From contig CAZORA010000002.1 in NCBI GenBank assembly GCA_964582225.1, positions 1 to 64,000 of the forward strand: 64,000 nt of DNA, read 5' to 3'. Positions 25,476-33,822 of this stretch are shown in pieces. Within the stretch, counting starts at the first letter, position 1. The number at the start of each line of letters is the position of its first letter. The notes below the pieces were generated by a model. The model had not been told where the DNA came from. It saw only the letters and a list, made by a program, of their open reading frames with translations, and did not search any database. Position numbers and translations under genes: made by a program. This stretch comes from Dokdonella_A sp964582225 (GTDB taxonomy: Bacteria; Pseudomonadota; Gammaproteobacteria; Xanthomonadales; Rhodanobacteraceae).

Positions 25476-27830
25476 TCAGATTCGCGCGCTCCGCAGGCGC
25501 AGGGCGTTACCGATCACCGACACCGAGGACAGGCTCATCGCCGCCGCCGCGAGCACTGGGCTCAGCAGTAATCCGAACCAGGGATAAAGCAATCCGGCCG
25601 CGACCGGAATGCCGAGGCTGTTGTAGAGGAAGGCGAACACCAGGTTCTGACGGATGTTGGCGACCGTCGCCGCGGCCAGGCGGCGAGCGCGCAGCAGGCC
25701 GCCCAGATCTCCCTTGAGCAGGGTCACCTGAGCGCTCTCCATCGCCACATCGGTGCCGTCGCCCATGGCAATGCCAACGTCGGCAGCGGCCAGCGCCGGC
25801 GCGTCGTTGACGCCGTCACCGGCCATCGCGACCCGCGCTCCCCGTGCCCGCGCAGCCGCGACCCATGCTGCCTTGTCCTGCGGGCTCTGCTCACCGTGGA
25901 CGTCGTCGATCCGCAGCTCGTCGGCCACCGCACGAGCGGTCGCGCGACCGTCGCCGCTCAACATCACGATGTGCACGCCAGTCGCGCGCAAGCCCTCAAG
26001 CGTCTCCTGCACACGCGCCTTGAGCGGATCGCGTACCGCGAGGAGGCCGAGCAGCTCCCGATCACCACCGAGGAACATCACCGTGGCAGCCTGACGACGC
26101 AGGTTTTCGGCACGCTCGGCGAGTGGCGCCAGATCGATCCCGGACGCGCGCATCAAGGCCGCGTTGCCGAGCGCCAGCGTACGGCCGTCGATTCGGCCAC
26201 GCACGCCTTGCCCGGCCACCGCCTGGAAGTCCTGCACCGCCGGCGGCCGCAGCCGTCGCTTGCGCGCGGCCTCCAAAATCGCGTGCGCCAGCGGATGCTC
26301 GCTGCCGACCTCGAGCGCGGCGGCGAGCCCCAGTAGCTGGTTCTCGTCGGTCGCGCCGTGCGTCTCCAGGGCGCTCAGGGCCGGTTTGCCCTCGGTCAGG
26401 GTGCCGGTCTTGTCCACCACCAGGGTGTCGATCGCGGCGAGGGTCTCGATGGCGCCGGCGTCACGAAACAGCACCCCGGATTCGGCGCCGCGGCCACTGG
26501 CCACGGTGATCGAGATCGGCGTCGCTAGCCCCAGGGCGCAGGGACAGGCGATGATCAGCACCGCTACCGCATTGACCAGCGCGTGGGCCAGGCGCGGCTC
26601 CGGGCCCAGCAGCCACCAGACCAGGAAGGTCAGCGCAGAGATCAGCACCACGGCGGGCACGAAGAAGGCCGAGAACCGATCGGCGAGACGCTGCAGCGGC
26701 GCCTTCGAGCGCTGCGCCTCGGCCACCAGGGCGACGATCCGCGCCAGCACCGTATCGGCGCCGACGTGCGCGGCGCGCAGCAGCAGGCTGCCGCTGCCGT
26801 TCAGGGTGCCGCCGATCAGACGGTCGCCGATGGCCTTGGCCACCGGCATCGACTCGCCGCTCAGCATCGACTCGTCGACGTGGCTCGAGCCCTCGGTTAC
26901 CTCGCCGTCGACCGGCACCTTTTCGCCTGGCCGCACGCGCAGCAGATCACCCACCCGAACCTGCTCCAGCGGCAGGTCTTCTTCCCTGCCGTCCGCGCCG
27001 ACCCGCCGCGCCTGCTGCGGCGCAAGCTCGAGCAGGCGGCGCAGCGCCACGGACGTCTTGCCCCGCGCGCGCAGCTCGAGCCACTCGCCGAGCAGCGCGA
27101 GCGCAACGATCACCCCGGAAGCCTCGAAATAGACGCCGACGCGTCCGTGCGCGTCGCGCATCGAAGGCGGGAACAGCTCTGGCGCCAGCAGCGCCACCAG
27201 GCTGAAGGTGAACGCCACCAACACGCCGAGGCCGATCAGGCTGTACATGTTCGGCGCTCCGCGCAACGCGCCCTGCCAGCCACGACGGTAGTAGTCGAGT
27301 CCGGCCCACAGCACCAGCGGAGCGGCCAGCAGCAGCTCGATCCAGCGCAGCGCGCCGGCGAGCCGCGGCGGGAACGCCGCCGCAACGAAATGCGGCAGCA
27401 TGCCGACCACCAGCAAGGGCAGCGCGAGCGCCGCGGCGGCGACGAACTTGCGCCGGACGGCCCGCAGCTCGTCCGCGCCGGCGTCCGACGCGTTTGGCAG
27501 CAGCGGCTCGAGCGCCATGCCGCACAGGGGGCAGCTACCGGGACCGAGCTGGCGCACTTCCGGGTGCATCGGGCAGGTGTAGAGCGTGCCTGCCGGCACC
27601 GGCACCGCGGCCGTCGGCGCAGGCGCGATCCAACGCGCGGGGTCGGCGAGAAACTTCTCGCGACAGCGCGCGGAGCAGAAAACCCAGGTCTTTCCCGCGT
27701 TCTCTGCGCTGTGTCGCGCGCTCGCGGGATCCACGCGCATCCCGCAGACCGGGTCGCGTTCGGCCGGCTGGACGCTGGCGATATCGGCCTGGCGGCAGCA
27801 GCCGCTGCCCGGCGGGGTGCTCGTGTTCAT
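25476..27830 (-). CDS. copA: Copper-type P1B ATPase with YHS and heavy-metal-binding N-terminal domains
   Basis: 784 aa. A YHS-like domain comes first (residues 26-70, RDPVCGMRVD and FCSARCREKF), then a heavy-metal-binding domain (84-110, YTCPMHPEV and SCPLCGM). The P-type core follows: transmembrane CPC in IIACPCALGLATP, phosphorylation site DKTGTLTEGKP, HP motif SEHPLA, and hinge GDGVNDAPAL. The CPC motif indicates Cu(I) (or Ag(I)) transport, and the YHS/HMBD front is typical of proteobacterial CopA-like or CopF-like exporters. ATG 27830 begins a Cys-containing tail (SGCCRQ). It is first in an operon with the DHA2 transporter. No CueR-like operator was visible upstream. Confidence 0.9.
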   Translation of the reverse strand: MNTSTPPGSGCCRQADIASVQPAERDPVCGMRVDPASARHSAENAGKTWVFCSARCREKFLADPARWIAPAPTAAVPVPAGTLYTCPMHPEVRQLGPGSCPLCGMALEPLLPNASDAGADELRAVRRKFVAAAALALPLLVVGMLPHFVAAAFPPRLAGALRWIELLLAAPLVLWAGLDYYRRGWQGALRGAPNMYSLIGLGVLVAFTFSLVALLAPELFPPSMRDAHGRVGVYFEASGVIVALALLGEWLELRARGKTSVALRRLLELAPQQARRVGADGREEDLPLEQVRVGDLLRVRPGEKVPVDGEVTEGSSHVDESMLSGESMPVAKAIGDRLIGGTLNGSGSLLLRAAHVGADTVLARIVALVAEAQRSKAPLQRLADRFSAFFVPAVVLISALTFLVWWLLGPEPRLAHALVNAVAVLIIACPCALGLATPISITVASGRGAESGVLFRDAGAIETLAAIDTLVVDKTGTLTEGKPALSALETHGATDENQLLGLAAALEVGSEHPLAHAILEAARKRRLRPPAVQDFQAVAGQGVRGRIDGRTLALGNAALMRASGIDLAPLAERAENLRRQAATVMFLGGDRELLGLLAVRDPLKARVQETLEGLRATGVHIVMLSGDGRATARAVADELRIDDVHGEQSPQDKAAWVAAARARGARVAMAGDGVNDAPALAAADVGIAMGDGTDVAMESAQVTLLKGDLGGLLRARRLAAATVANIRQNLVFAFLYNSLGIPVAAGLLYPWFGLLLSPVLAAAAMSLSSVSVIGNALRLRSARI

Positions 27831-27952
27831 CTCGATTCTCGACGCCAGTTGCCCGCAGCGCTGCGGCAAGCCATTGTGCCAAGCTCGCGCTGCCGCGTCG
27901 CGGCCGATGGCGACGCGGCAGCCGCTGCTTTCCCACCGCCTCGGGGATGCTC

Positions 27953-27958
27953 TATGCT
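27953..27958 (+). promoter_or_regulatory. Candidate -10 element giving a leaderless HNH transcript
   Basis: TATGCT ends 8 bases before the GTG start of the HNH gene. Transcription from it would begin at or next to the start codon, and no ribosome site is seen. The matching -35 is weak (TTTCCC). Confidence 0.3.
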
Positions 27959-27966
27959 GCCGCGCC

Positions 27967-28611
27967 GTGAGCGCAAGAGAATCCCACGCGATCGTCGACC
28001 TTGCTGGAAGCGAACTCCTGCAGGCCGCCGCGCAGCGCATCGGCGACATTCACGCCACCCGCGTGCTGTCGCTGGATGCCGGCGGGCGCATTCTCGACTG
28101 GATCAGCTGGCAGGACGCAGCCTGCCTCTACGTGCGCGACGCGGTGGCCTGGACGCTCGGCGAGCCCTGCCTGACCTTGCGCGGCGGCATCAATCGCATG
28201 AGCGGTCGTCAAAGTCGGCTCGAGCTGCACCCGATCGTGGCCAGCACCGGCCGCGTGCGCGCGGATGCGTTGGATCCCGCGCCGACCCTGAGCAACGTCG
28301 CGCTGTTTGCCCGCGACCGCATGATGTGCCTCTATTGCGGCAACCAGTTTCCGCGCCACGAGCTGACCCGCGACCACGTCGTCCCCCTGTCGCGCGGTGG
28401 CCGCGACGAGTGGGTCAACGTGGTCAGCGCTTGCTGGTCCTGTAACGTGAAGAAGCGCAATCGGAGCCCGCAGGAAGCTGCGATGCCGCTGCTCGCGGTA
28501 CCCTACCGGCCGAGCTGGGTCGAGCATCTGATCCTGTCCAACCGCAACATCCTCGCCGACCAGATGGAATTTCTGCTCAACCATCTGCCGCGCAGCCGCC
28601 GGCCGGACTGA
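27967..28611 (+). CDS. HNH endonuclease family protein
   Basis: 214 aa. The C-terminal half has the HNH/McrA-type zinc motif: CLYCGNQFPRHELTRDHVVPLSRGG, then NVVSACWSCNVKKRN. That gives two CxxC pairs around the catalytic His and Asn. The N-terminal 110 residues form a small domain of unknown fold (RVLSLDAGGRILDWISWQDA) also found on free-standing proteobacterial HNH proteins. The start is GTG 27967; the frame is open further upstream but shows no coding character. It is divergent from copA (136-base gap) and stands alone. No intron, restriction or phage partner is nearby, so its DNA target and role are unknown. Confidence 0.75.
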   Translation: MSARESHAIVDLAGSELLQAAAQRIGDIHATRVLSLDAGGRILDWISWQDAACLYVRDAVAWTLGEPCLTLRGGINRMSGRQSRLELHPIVASTGRVRADALDPAPTLSNVALFARDRMMCLYCGNQFPRHELTRDHVVPLSRGGRDEWVNVVSACWSCNVKKRNRSPQEAAMPLLAVPYRPSWVEHLILSNRNILADQMEFLLNHLPRSRRPD

Positions 28612-28617
28612 CCACGC

Positions 28618-29019
28618 TCAGCTCTTGGCTGCGGCGGTCTTGCGTGCGCTCGCGGTGGACTTGCGTGCACTGCTGCGTGAGCCAGCACGCGCCTTGCCGT
28701 TCGGCCCGACCGAGGGCTGCGGATCGACGTCCTGCAGCAGCGCACGCAGGTCCACGGAAATCGTGTTGCCGTCGCCGGCAAGGTCGAGCGATCCCATGGA
28801 GCGCTTGCTGAGCGCGGCGCGATCTAGAAACAGCTCTTCATCGGGCACCGGCGGACGCAGGCTGCTGCAGAGCTTCCGGTTCAGCCGCAGCAAGCTGGTC
28901 CCCGAGCGCCGCCACGGCTGGTCGGGCGAGAGCCGATGCACCATCACGCTCTCCAGCTTCACCACGACGGTATCGCCATTCACTTCCGCGCAGCGGCCGA
29001 TGCCAATGTCATAGTTCAT
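28618..29019 (-). CDS. Small protein with Ala/Lys/Ser-rich tail, unknown function
   Basis: 133 aa; I do not recognise the family. The first 60 residues look like a compact beta-rich domain (MNYDIGIGRCAEVNGDTVVVKLESVMVHR is partly quoted here as its start, MNYDIGIGRCAEV). The last 25 residues are basic and low in complexity (SSARKSTASARKTAAAKS), like the tails of histone H1-like DNA-binding proteins. It may therefore bind nucleic acid, but this is an inference from composition. AGGAAG stands 9 bases before the ATG, and a CATAAT -10-like box lies at 29094-29099. It ends 6 bases from the convergent HNH gene. Confidence 0.6.
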   Translation of the reverse strand: MNYDIGIGRCAEVNGDTVVVKLESVMVHRLSPDQPWRRSGTSLLRLNRKLCSSLRPPVPDEELFLDRAALSKRSMGSLDLAGDGNTISVDLRALLQDVDPQPSVGPNGKARAGSRSSARKSTASARKTAAAKS

Positions 29020-29132
29020 GAATCATTCTTCCTCTCGACTGCACAAAGCGGCGTGACGGCCGCAACCCTGCGAACAGGCCACGCCAATCGTCCATTATGC
29101 GCCATCCGACGTGAGAATTTCGTTATCGGACG

Positions 29133-30197
29133 TCAAGACGTCCATTTCTCCGCGTCGCCGGGGTTCTCCCGAGCGCCCTGCGCAGCCGTCGCCAGGCGCC
29201 GCCAGGGCTCCCGATCGAACACCAGCAGCCGCCGTCCGCGGCGGGAAATCTTGGCCCAGGCGCACGCCAGCGGCCCTCCCGAATCCGCCAGCTCGATCCG
29301 CCAGCTCGCCGCTTCGGCACAGGCGCTCCAGCGCAGGTCGGCGACGGCGCCCTGCAGTCGGACCCCGACTCGCGGGCAGCGCGGCAGGTCGACCCGCAGA
29401 CGCAGCAGCCCGCTCCCGCTTGCGCCGATCAGCAGCAACTCGTGCCGCCGCAGGCGAAACGGACCGGGGCGATGCGCCATGCACCAGCGCAAACCCGTTC
29501 CACTCGGCGCGACCGAAAGTGGCGGCGGAGCCCGCTCGTCGAAAGCCTCGCTGGTGGTGCGCGCCAGACGCTGCAGGCGCCCGCGGCTGAGCGCAAGCTG
29601 GCTGCGGTGCATGCCCAGCGCCGCCAGCTTGCGGGCGCGCCGAACCGCGTCGCCTGCCAGCAGGAGAGGCTTCCCCGCGCGCACGCCGTGCACCAGATAG
29701 GCGAGCCGTCGGGCGCTGCAGCCGCTGCGCTGCACCGCGATCTCGAGCAGGACGTGCAGCGCGCCGTGATCCGGGTGAAGATCGCCCAGCGCCGGCAGCA
29801 CGACGTGGCTCGGCGCAAACGACTCGAGTTCGGCAGCCAGAATCTGCGGCGCCTCGTCCGAACTCATGAGAAGCTCCGTGACGCCCTGGTCGGGCCAACC
29901 CAGGAAGCGCACGGCGGCGTCGGCGTTCACGCCGAGCGCCGCCAGCGCCTGCTGCGCCTCGGCTCTGCGCCTGCGTCCCCAGCGCGCCCGCGCCGCTGTG
30001 TCGATGCGCCAGCGCCGCTCCAGCCAGCGCTGCGGCCAGGGATTGTCGTCGCCGTCGGTGGCGAACACCACCCGCAGCGTCGCGCCCGCGGCCAGCGCGG
30101 CCTGGATCAGCAGGCCCGCGCCAAGCGTTTCGTCGTCGGGGTGCGGCGCCAGCACCAGCACGCGGTCGCCGGCCCGAAACTCGAGCGGCTCGCTCAA
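29133..30197 (-). CDS. PIG-L (LmbE-like) deacetylase with C-terminal extension
   Basis: 354 aa. The PIG-L metal site is visible as VLAPHPDDETLGAG (residues 16-29) and the later LGDLHPDHGALH. These zinc enzymes remove acetyl groups from N-acetylglucosamine-type conjugates (GlcNAc-PI, mycothiol and bacillithiol precursors, and antibiotics). About 120 residues after the catalytic domain have no family I recognise and look beta-rich (LLRLRVDLPRCPRVGVRLQG). The start is taken as TTG 30197, 25 bases after argH; no ATG or GTG stands in frame between the argH stop and the domain. It is the last gene of the arginine operon, although a role in arginine synthesis is not known for this family. Confidence 0.7.
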   Translation of the reverse strand: MSEPLEFRAGDRVLVLAPHPDDETLGAGLLIQAALAAGATLRVVFATDGDDNPWPQRWLERRWRIDTAARARWGRRRRAEAQQALAALGVNADAAVRFLGWPDQGVTELLMSSDEAPQILAAELESFAPSHVVLPALGDLHPDHGALHVLLEIAVQRSGCSARRLAYLVHGVRAGKPLLLAGDAVRRARKLAALGMHRSQLALSRGRLQRLARTTSEAFDERAPPPLSVAPSGTGLRWCMAHRPGPFRLRRHELLLIGASGSGLLRLRVDLPRCPRVGVRLQGAVADLRWSACAEAASWRIELADSGGPLACAWAKISRRGRRLLVFDREPWRRLATAAQGARENPGDAEKWTS

Positions 30198-30222
30198 GGC
30201 CGATCCGCCGTTGCCGCCGAGC

Positions 30223-31527
30223 TCACCGGGCGCCTCCCGCCAGCGCCGCCAGGCGCTCCCGCAGAAGATCGAGCCGCAGGTCTCCGGCCGCGCCGGGCGA
30301 GACGCGCGCAGCGAGACTCGCCTCCGGCGTGCGCCCGGCTCCGCTCGCCGCCGGATCGCTCGCCGCCTCGCGGTAGGCGTCGCGGAACGCCAGTCCGGCG
30401 GCGGCGCGCTCGACGGCCAGATCGGTAGCGTAGAGCGCCGGCTCGATTGCCGCCCGCATGGCCGGCGCGTTCCACTCGAGCCGTCGCAGCAGCTCCGGCA
30501 GCAGGCCCAGCGCCTCGAGCCCGCGGGAAAATCCGCGCAGCAGCGGACCCTTGCTGAACTGCAGATCGCGCTGATAGCCCGACGGCAGCGACAGCAGCTG
30601 CTCGATCTCGCCGCGCGCCGCGCTGACCGCGGCGTAGCTCGCGCGCAGCAGCTCGACCACGTCGGGATTGCGCTTGTTCGGCATGATCGAGCTGCCGGTG
30701 GTGTATTCCGGCGGCAGCCGCACGAAGCCGAACTCGGCGCTGGTGAACAGCGACAGGTCCCAGGCCAGGCGGCGCAGGTCGAGCAGCGCCGAGCCCAGCG
30801 CCTCGAGTGCCGCCATCTCGTACTTGCCGCGCGAGAGCTGGGCCGCAACCGGATTCAGCTGCAGGCGGCGGAAACCGAGCGCCGCGCGGGTGTGGTCGCG
30901 GTCCAGCGGCAGGTTGACGCCGTAGCCGGCGGCGGTGCCGAGGGGGTTGGCGTCGAGCCAGGCGCGGGTGTCCAGCGCCCGCTCCAGATCGTCGATGAAG
31001 GATTCGCCGAAGCCGGCGAACCAGAGCGCGGTGGAGGACACCACCGCCCGCTGCAGGTGGGTGTAGCCCGGCAGCGGCAGGCTTTCGCGCGCGGCCCGCT
31101 CGAGGCAGACTTCGGCGATCTCGCGGCAGCGCTCGGCGAGTTCGCCGAGCCGGGCCCTGAGCCAGAGGCGGCTTGCGACCAGCACCTGGTCGTTGCGGCT
31201 GCGCCCAGTGTGCACGCGCCGCCCGGTTTCGCCCAGGCGCTCGTCAAGGCGCGCCTCGATCGCCGAATGGCCGTCCTCGAAGCGCGCGTCGAGAACGAAG
31301 CGACCGGCGCGGAAATCCTCGGCCAGAAGCGCCAGCTCGACGACGATCGCCTCGCGCTCGGCGACGTCGAGAATGCCGATCCGCTGCAGACCCTCGACGT
31401 GCGCGCGGCTGGCCTCGATGTCGCAGAGAAAGAGCTCGCGATCGAGCAGCACGTCGTCGCCGGCAAGGAAGCGCATGATGCGCTCGTCCACCGCCACACC
31501 CTGCTTCTGCCACAGCAGACCGCTCAC
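30223..31527 (-). CDS. argH: Argininosuccinate lyase
   Basis: 434 aa, slightly shorter than the usual 455-470. It carries the fumarase/aspartase signature GSSIMPNKRNPD, the substrate loop HTGRSRNDQV, and YTHLQRAVVSS with the catalytic His. It cleaves argininosuccinate to arginine and fumarate, the last step of arginine synthesis, in the cytoplasm. The GTG start overlaps the argC stop by 4 bases (GTGA), so translation is probably coupled. The C-terminal region is shortened and Ala-rich compared with E. coli ArgH, but all active-site segments that I can identify are present. Confidence 0.95.
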   Translation of the reverse strand: MSGLLWQKQGVAVDERIMRFLAGDDVLLDRELFLCDIEASRAHVEGLQRIGILDVAEREAIVVELALLAEDFRAGRFVLDARFEDGHSAIEARLDERLGETGRRVHTGRSRNDQVLVASRLWLRARLGELAERCREIAEVCLERAARESLPLPGYTHLQRAVVSSTALWFAGFGESFIDDLERALDTRAWLDANPLGTAAGYGVNLPLDRDHTRAALGFRRLQLNPVAAQLSRGKYEMAALEALGSALLDLRRLAWDLSLFTSAEFGFVRLPPEYTTGSSIMPNKRNPDVVELLRASYAAVSAARGEIEQLLSLPSGYQRDLQFSKGPLLRGFSRGLEALGLLPELLRRLEWNAPAMRAAIEPALYATDLAVERAAAGLAFRDAYREAASDPAASGAGRTPEASLAARVSPGAAGDLRLDLLRERLAALAGGAR

Positions 31528-32495
31528 GGCGCAGCCTCGTCGAGGACGGACTCAGGCAGCGGGATCGCGCTGTATTCGTCGAAGCCGAAAGCGAGGTTCA
31601 GGTTCTGTACGGCCTGGGTCGCGGCGCCCTTGAGCAGGTTGTCGATGGTGGCGACGATCACCGCGCGGCGCCCGCCCGGCGCCACCGCGAAGCCGCCGAT
31701 CTCGAGGTGGTGGCGTCCGGCGATGCGGCTGACCCAGGGCGCCTCGTCGACGATCCGCACCAGCGGCTCGCCGGCATAGGCCTCGCGAAAGCGCGCCTCG
31801 AGGCGGTCCGCGCCGAGCGGCTCGCGCAGCCACAGGTTTGCCGTGACGGTGATGCCGCGATAGTGCGGCGCGACGTGCGGGATGAACTCGACCGGCATGC
31901 CCAGGCGCGCCGAGGCTTCGCGTTCGTGCAGATGGCCAACCAGAGCGTAGGGCATCAGATTGTCGCGGAGCTTGTCCGGATCGTTGCGCTCGGAAGGCGC
32001 GGTGCCGGCGCCGGAGTAGCCGGAGACGCCAAAGCAGACCGGTGGTCCGGCGAGCTCGCCCCGCAGCGGCGCGACGATCAGCTGCATGGCGGTCGCGTAG
32101 CAACCGGGATTGCTGATCCGTCGCCGGCCGGGCGCCTCGCTGCGGGTCAGCTCGGGCAGGCCGTAGTACCAGTCGGGGTCAAAGCGGTGATCGGCCGAGA
32201 GATCGAGGATCACGGGATTCCCACCCTTGGCCTCGAGCGCAGCAACGAACTCGGCCGACTTGCCGTTGGGCAGGGCCAGCACCACCGCGTCGGCGCCTTT
32301 TGCCGCGACCGCCTCGGCATCGAGGTTCTCGTAGCGCAGCCCGGCGACGTGCGCGCCGCCGAGCGCACGCCCGGCCAGCTCGCGCGAGGAGACGAAGGCG
32401 AGCTCGAAGCCGGGATGGCGCTCGAACAGCGCGATCAGCTCGGCGCCGGTGTGGCCGCGCGCGCCGACGATGCCGACGGTTTTCCGCTCACTCAT
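31524..32495 (-). CDS. argC: N-acetyl-gamma-glutamyl-phosphate reductase
   Basis: 323 aa. The N-terminal NADP-binding motif is GIVGARGHTGAEL and the catalytic cysteine is Cys132 in ISNPGCYATAMQL, the ArgC signature. It reduces N-acetylglutamyl phosphate to the semialdehyde. ATG 32495 is chosen as it begins the Rossmann fold directly. It lies inside the end of the synthase/kinase gene (8-base overlap). Together with the fused argB product it provides the first three steps of the pathway from one operon. The acetylornithine aminotransferase (argD) that should follow is not in this window. Confidence 0.95.
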   Translation of the reverse strand: MSERKTVGIVGARGHTGAELIALFERHPGFELAFVSSRELAGRALGGAHVAGLRYENLDAEAVAAKGADAVVLALPNGKSAEFVAALEAKGGNPVILDLSADHRFDPDWYYGLPELTRSEAPGRRRISNPGCYATAMQLIVAPLRGELAGPPVCFGVSGYSGAGTAPSERNDPDKLRDNLMPYALVGHLHEREASARLGMPVEFIPHVAPHYRGITVTANLWLREPLGADRLEARFREAYAGEPLVRIVDEAPWVSRIAGRHHLEIGGFAVAPGGRRAVIVATIDNLLKGAATQAVQNLNLAFGFDEYSAIPLPESVLDEAAP

Positions 32496-33822
32496 GGGCC
32501 GGATCCTCCAGGGTCGAGGGACGTTCGCGGCAGCTCGCGAGGCAGCGCTCGATCTCGGCACAATCCCGCATGCCGTACCAGTAAATCTTCCATCGCTCCT
32601 CCTTGATCGAGCCGTCGCATTCCGCGTCATAGAACGCGTTGATACGGTTGCGCCGGCGCGAACGCCAGAACAGGCGCGGATTTTCCCCGCCCATCACCTG
32701 CCAGATCGCGCGCCCCAGGCCCTCGCCCTGAGCGTCCTCCGCCACCGCGAACTTGTCGAGGTAGGGCAGCCCGCCTTCGTCGGTGAGGACCAGCGCAGCG
32801 CGATAGTTTTCGCTCAGATACACCCGCGCCGGGCGCAGCCGCTCGAAATAGTCCGCCGCCAGCTTGCGGCCAAAGCCGGCCTCGATCAACGCCCGCAGCC
32901 GCTCACGATCGACGCCGTCCCAGCCGGCGTGCACCCGAACCCGCTCGCCGCGACGCACCAGAGTGCCCGAACCGCGGTGGGTGAAGAGCTCGCGAGCCAG
33001 CTCGCCCGGCCGGGTGATCGAGACCGAAGAGAACAGCGGCAGCTCGTCGAGCAGGGCCTTGATCTGCTCCAGCTTGAGGCGCATGCCGCCGCTGATCCAG
33101 GGCTCGGCGCGCAGGCGCGCGTACTGGCTGGAGAGGTTGATCGAGTCGATCACGCGCCCGTCGGCGTCGAGCAGGCCGCCGGTTTCGGTGAGGAAGATGA
33201 TCTTGTAGGGCTGCAGCGCGCGCACCAGCTCGTTGGCGGCGAAGTCGGCGTTGACGTTGAGAATCTGGCCGCTCTCGGTTTCGCCGAGCGAGGCGATCAC
33301 CGGAATCGCGCCGGCGCGCAGTCCGGCCACGATCGGCGCCTGATGGACCCGCACCACGCGCCCGACCAGGCCAAGCCGCGCGCGATCGATCGGTTGAGCC
33401 TCGAACACGCCGGAGACGACCGAGGTCGCATGCACGTCGGCAGCGTGCAGGGCTTCGACCAGGCGCAGGTTCTGCGCCTGGAACACCCGCCGCACGACCG
33501 CCAGCGCTTCGGCTGAAGTGACGCGCAGCCCGTCCACGGTCTGCTTGACGATGCCGGCGGCGGCGAGCTCGGCATCGAGCTGGGGTCCGGCGCCGTGCAG
33601 CACGATCGGCGATAGCCCCACCTGCTGCAGAAAGGCCAGCGAAGAAGTCAGCGCCTCGAGGTCGTCGCGCAGCACTGCACCGCCCACCTTGACCACCGCG
33701 AAGCGCTTGGCGTCGAGCTGGGAAAAGCGCTCGAGGTACTGGTTGATCTCCCGCGCGCTGGCCATCGTCGACAGCAGCCGCAGGATGGTCTGGCGCAGCT
33801 GCAGTCGGGTATCCGCGTTCAT
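32488..33822 (-). CDS. argB: Bifunctional N-acetylglutamate synthase/kinase (NAGS-K)
   Basis: 444 aa, far longer than a plain ArgB kinase (about 260-300). Residues 1-285 are an amino-acid-kinase domain: FAVVKVGGAVLRDD, VLHGAGPQLDAEL, and NVNADFAANELVRALQPYKIIFLTETGGLLD. Residues 290-440 are a GNAT-like acetyltransferase domain of the vertebrate-type NAGS group (SENYRAALVLTDEGGLPYLDKFAVAEDAQGEGLG is split here: YLDKFAVAEDAQGEGLG). It matches the NAGS-K of Xanthomonas and Maricaulis, which makes N-acetylglutamate and phosphorylates it. Arginine usually inhibits this enzyme. ATG overlaps the deacetylase stop (ATGA). Confidence 0.9.
   Translation of the reverse strand: MNADTRLQLRQTILRLLSTMASAREINQYLERFSQLDAKRFAVVKVGGAVLRDDLEALTSSLAFLQQVGLSPIVLHGAGPQLDAELAAAGIVKQTVDGLRVTSAEALAVVRRVFQAQNLRLVEALHAADVHATSVVSGVFEAQPIDRARLGLVGRVVRVHQAPIVAGLRAGAIPVIASLGETESGQILNVNADFAANELVRALQPYKIIFLTETGGLLDADGRVIDSINLSSQYARLRAEPWISGGMRLKLEQIKALLDELPLFSSVSITRPGELARELFTHRGSGTLVRRGERVRVHAGWDGVDRERLRALIEAGFGRKLAADYFERLRPARVYLSENYRAALVLTDEGGLPYLDKFAVAEDAQGEGLGRAIWQVMGGENPRLFWRSRRRNRINAFYDAECDGSIKEERWKIYWYGMRDCAEIERCLASCRERPSTLEDPAHE

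Noticed and set aside
27967..28611. HNH gene as part of a group I/II intron or restriction system
   Set aside because: No intron boundary, methylase or other partner is next to it; its neighbours copA and the small basic protein are ordinary genes.
29866..31779. A 637-residue open frame on the plus strand opposite argH
   Set aside because: It is a mirror frame of argH and the PIG-L gene; its Arg/Gln/Ala-rich sequence has no recognisable motif.
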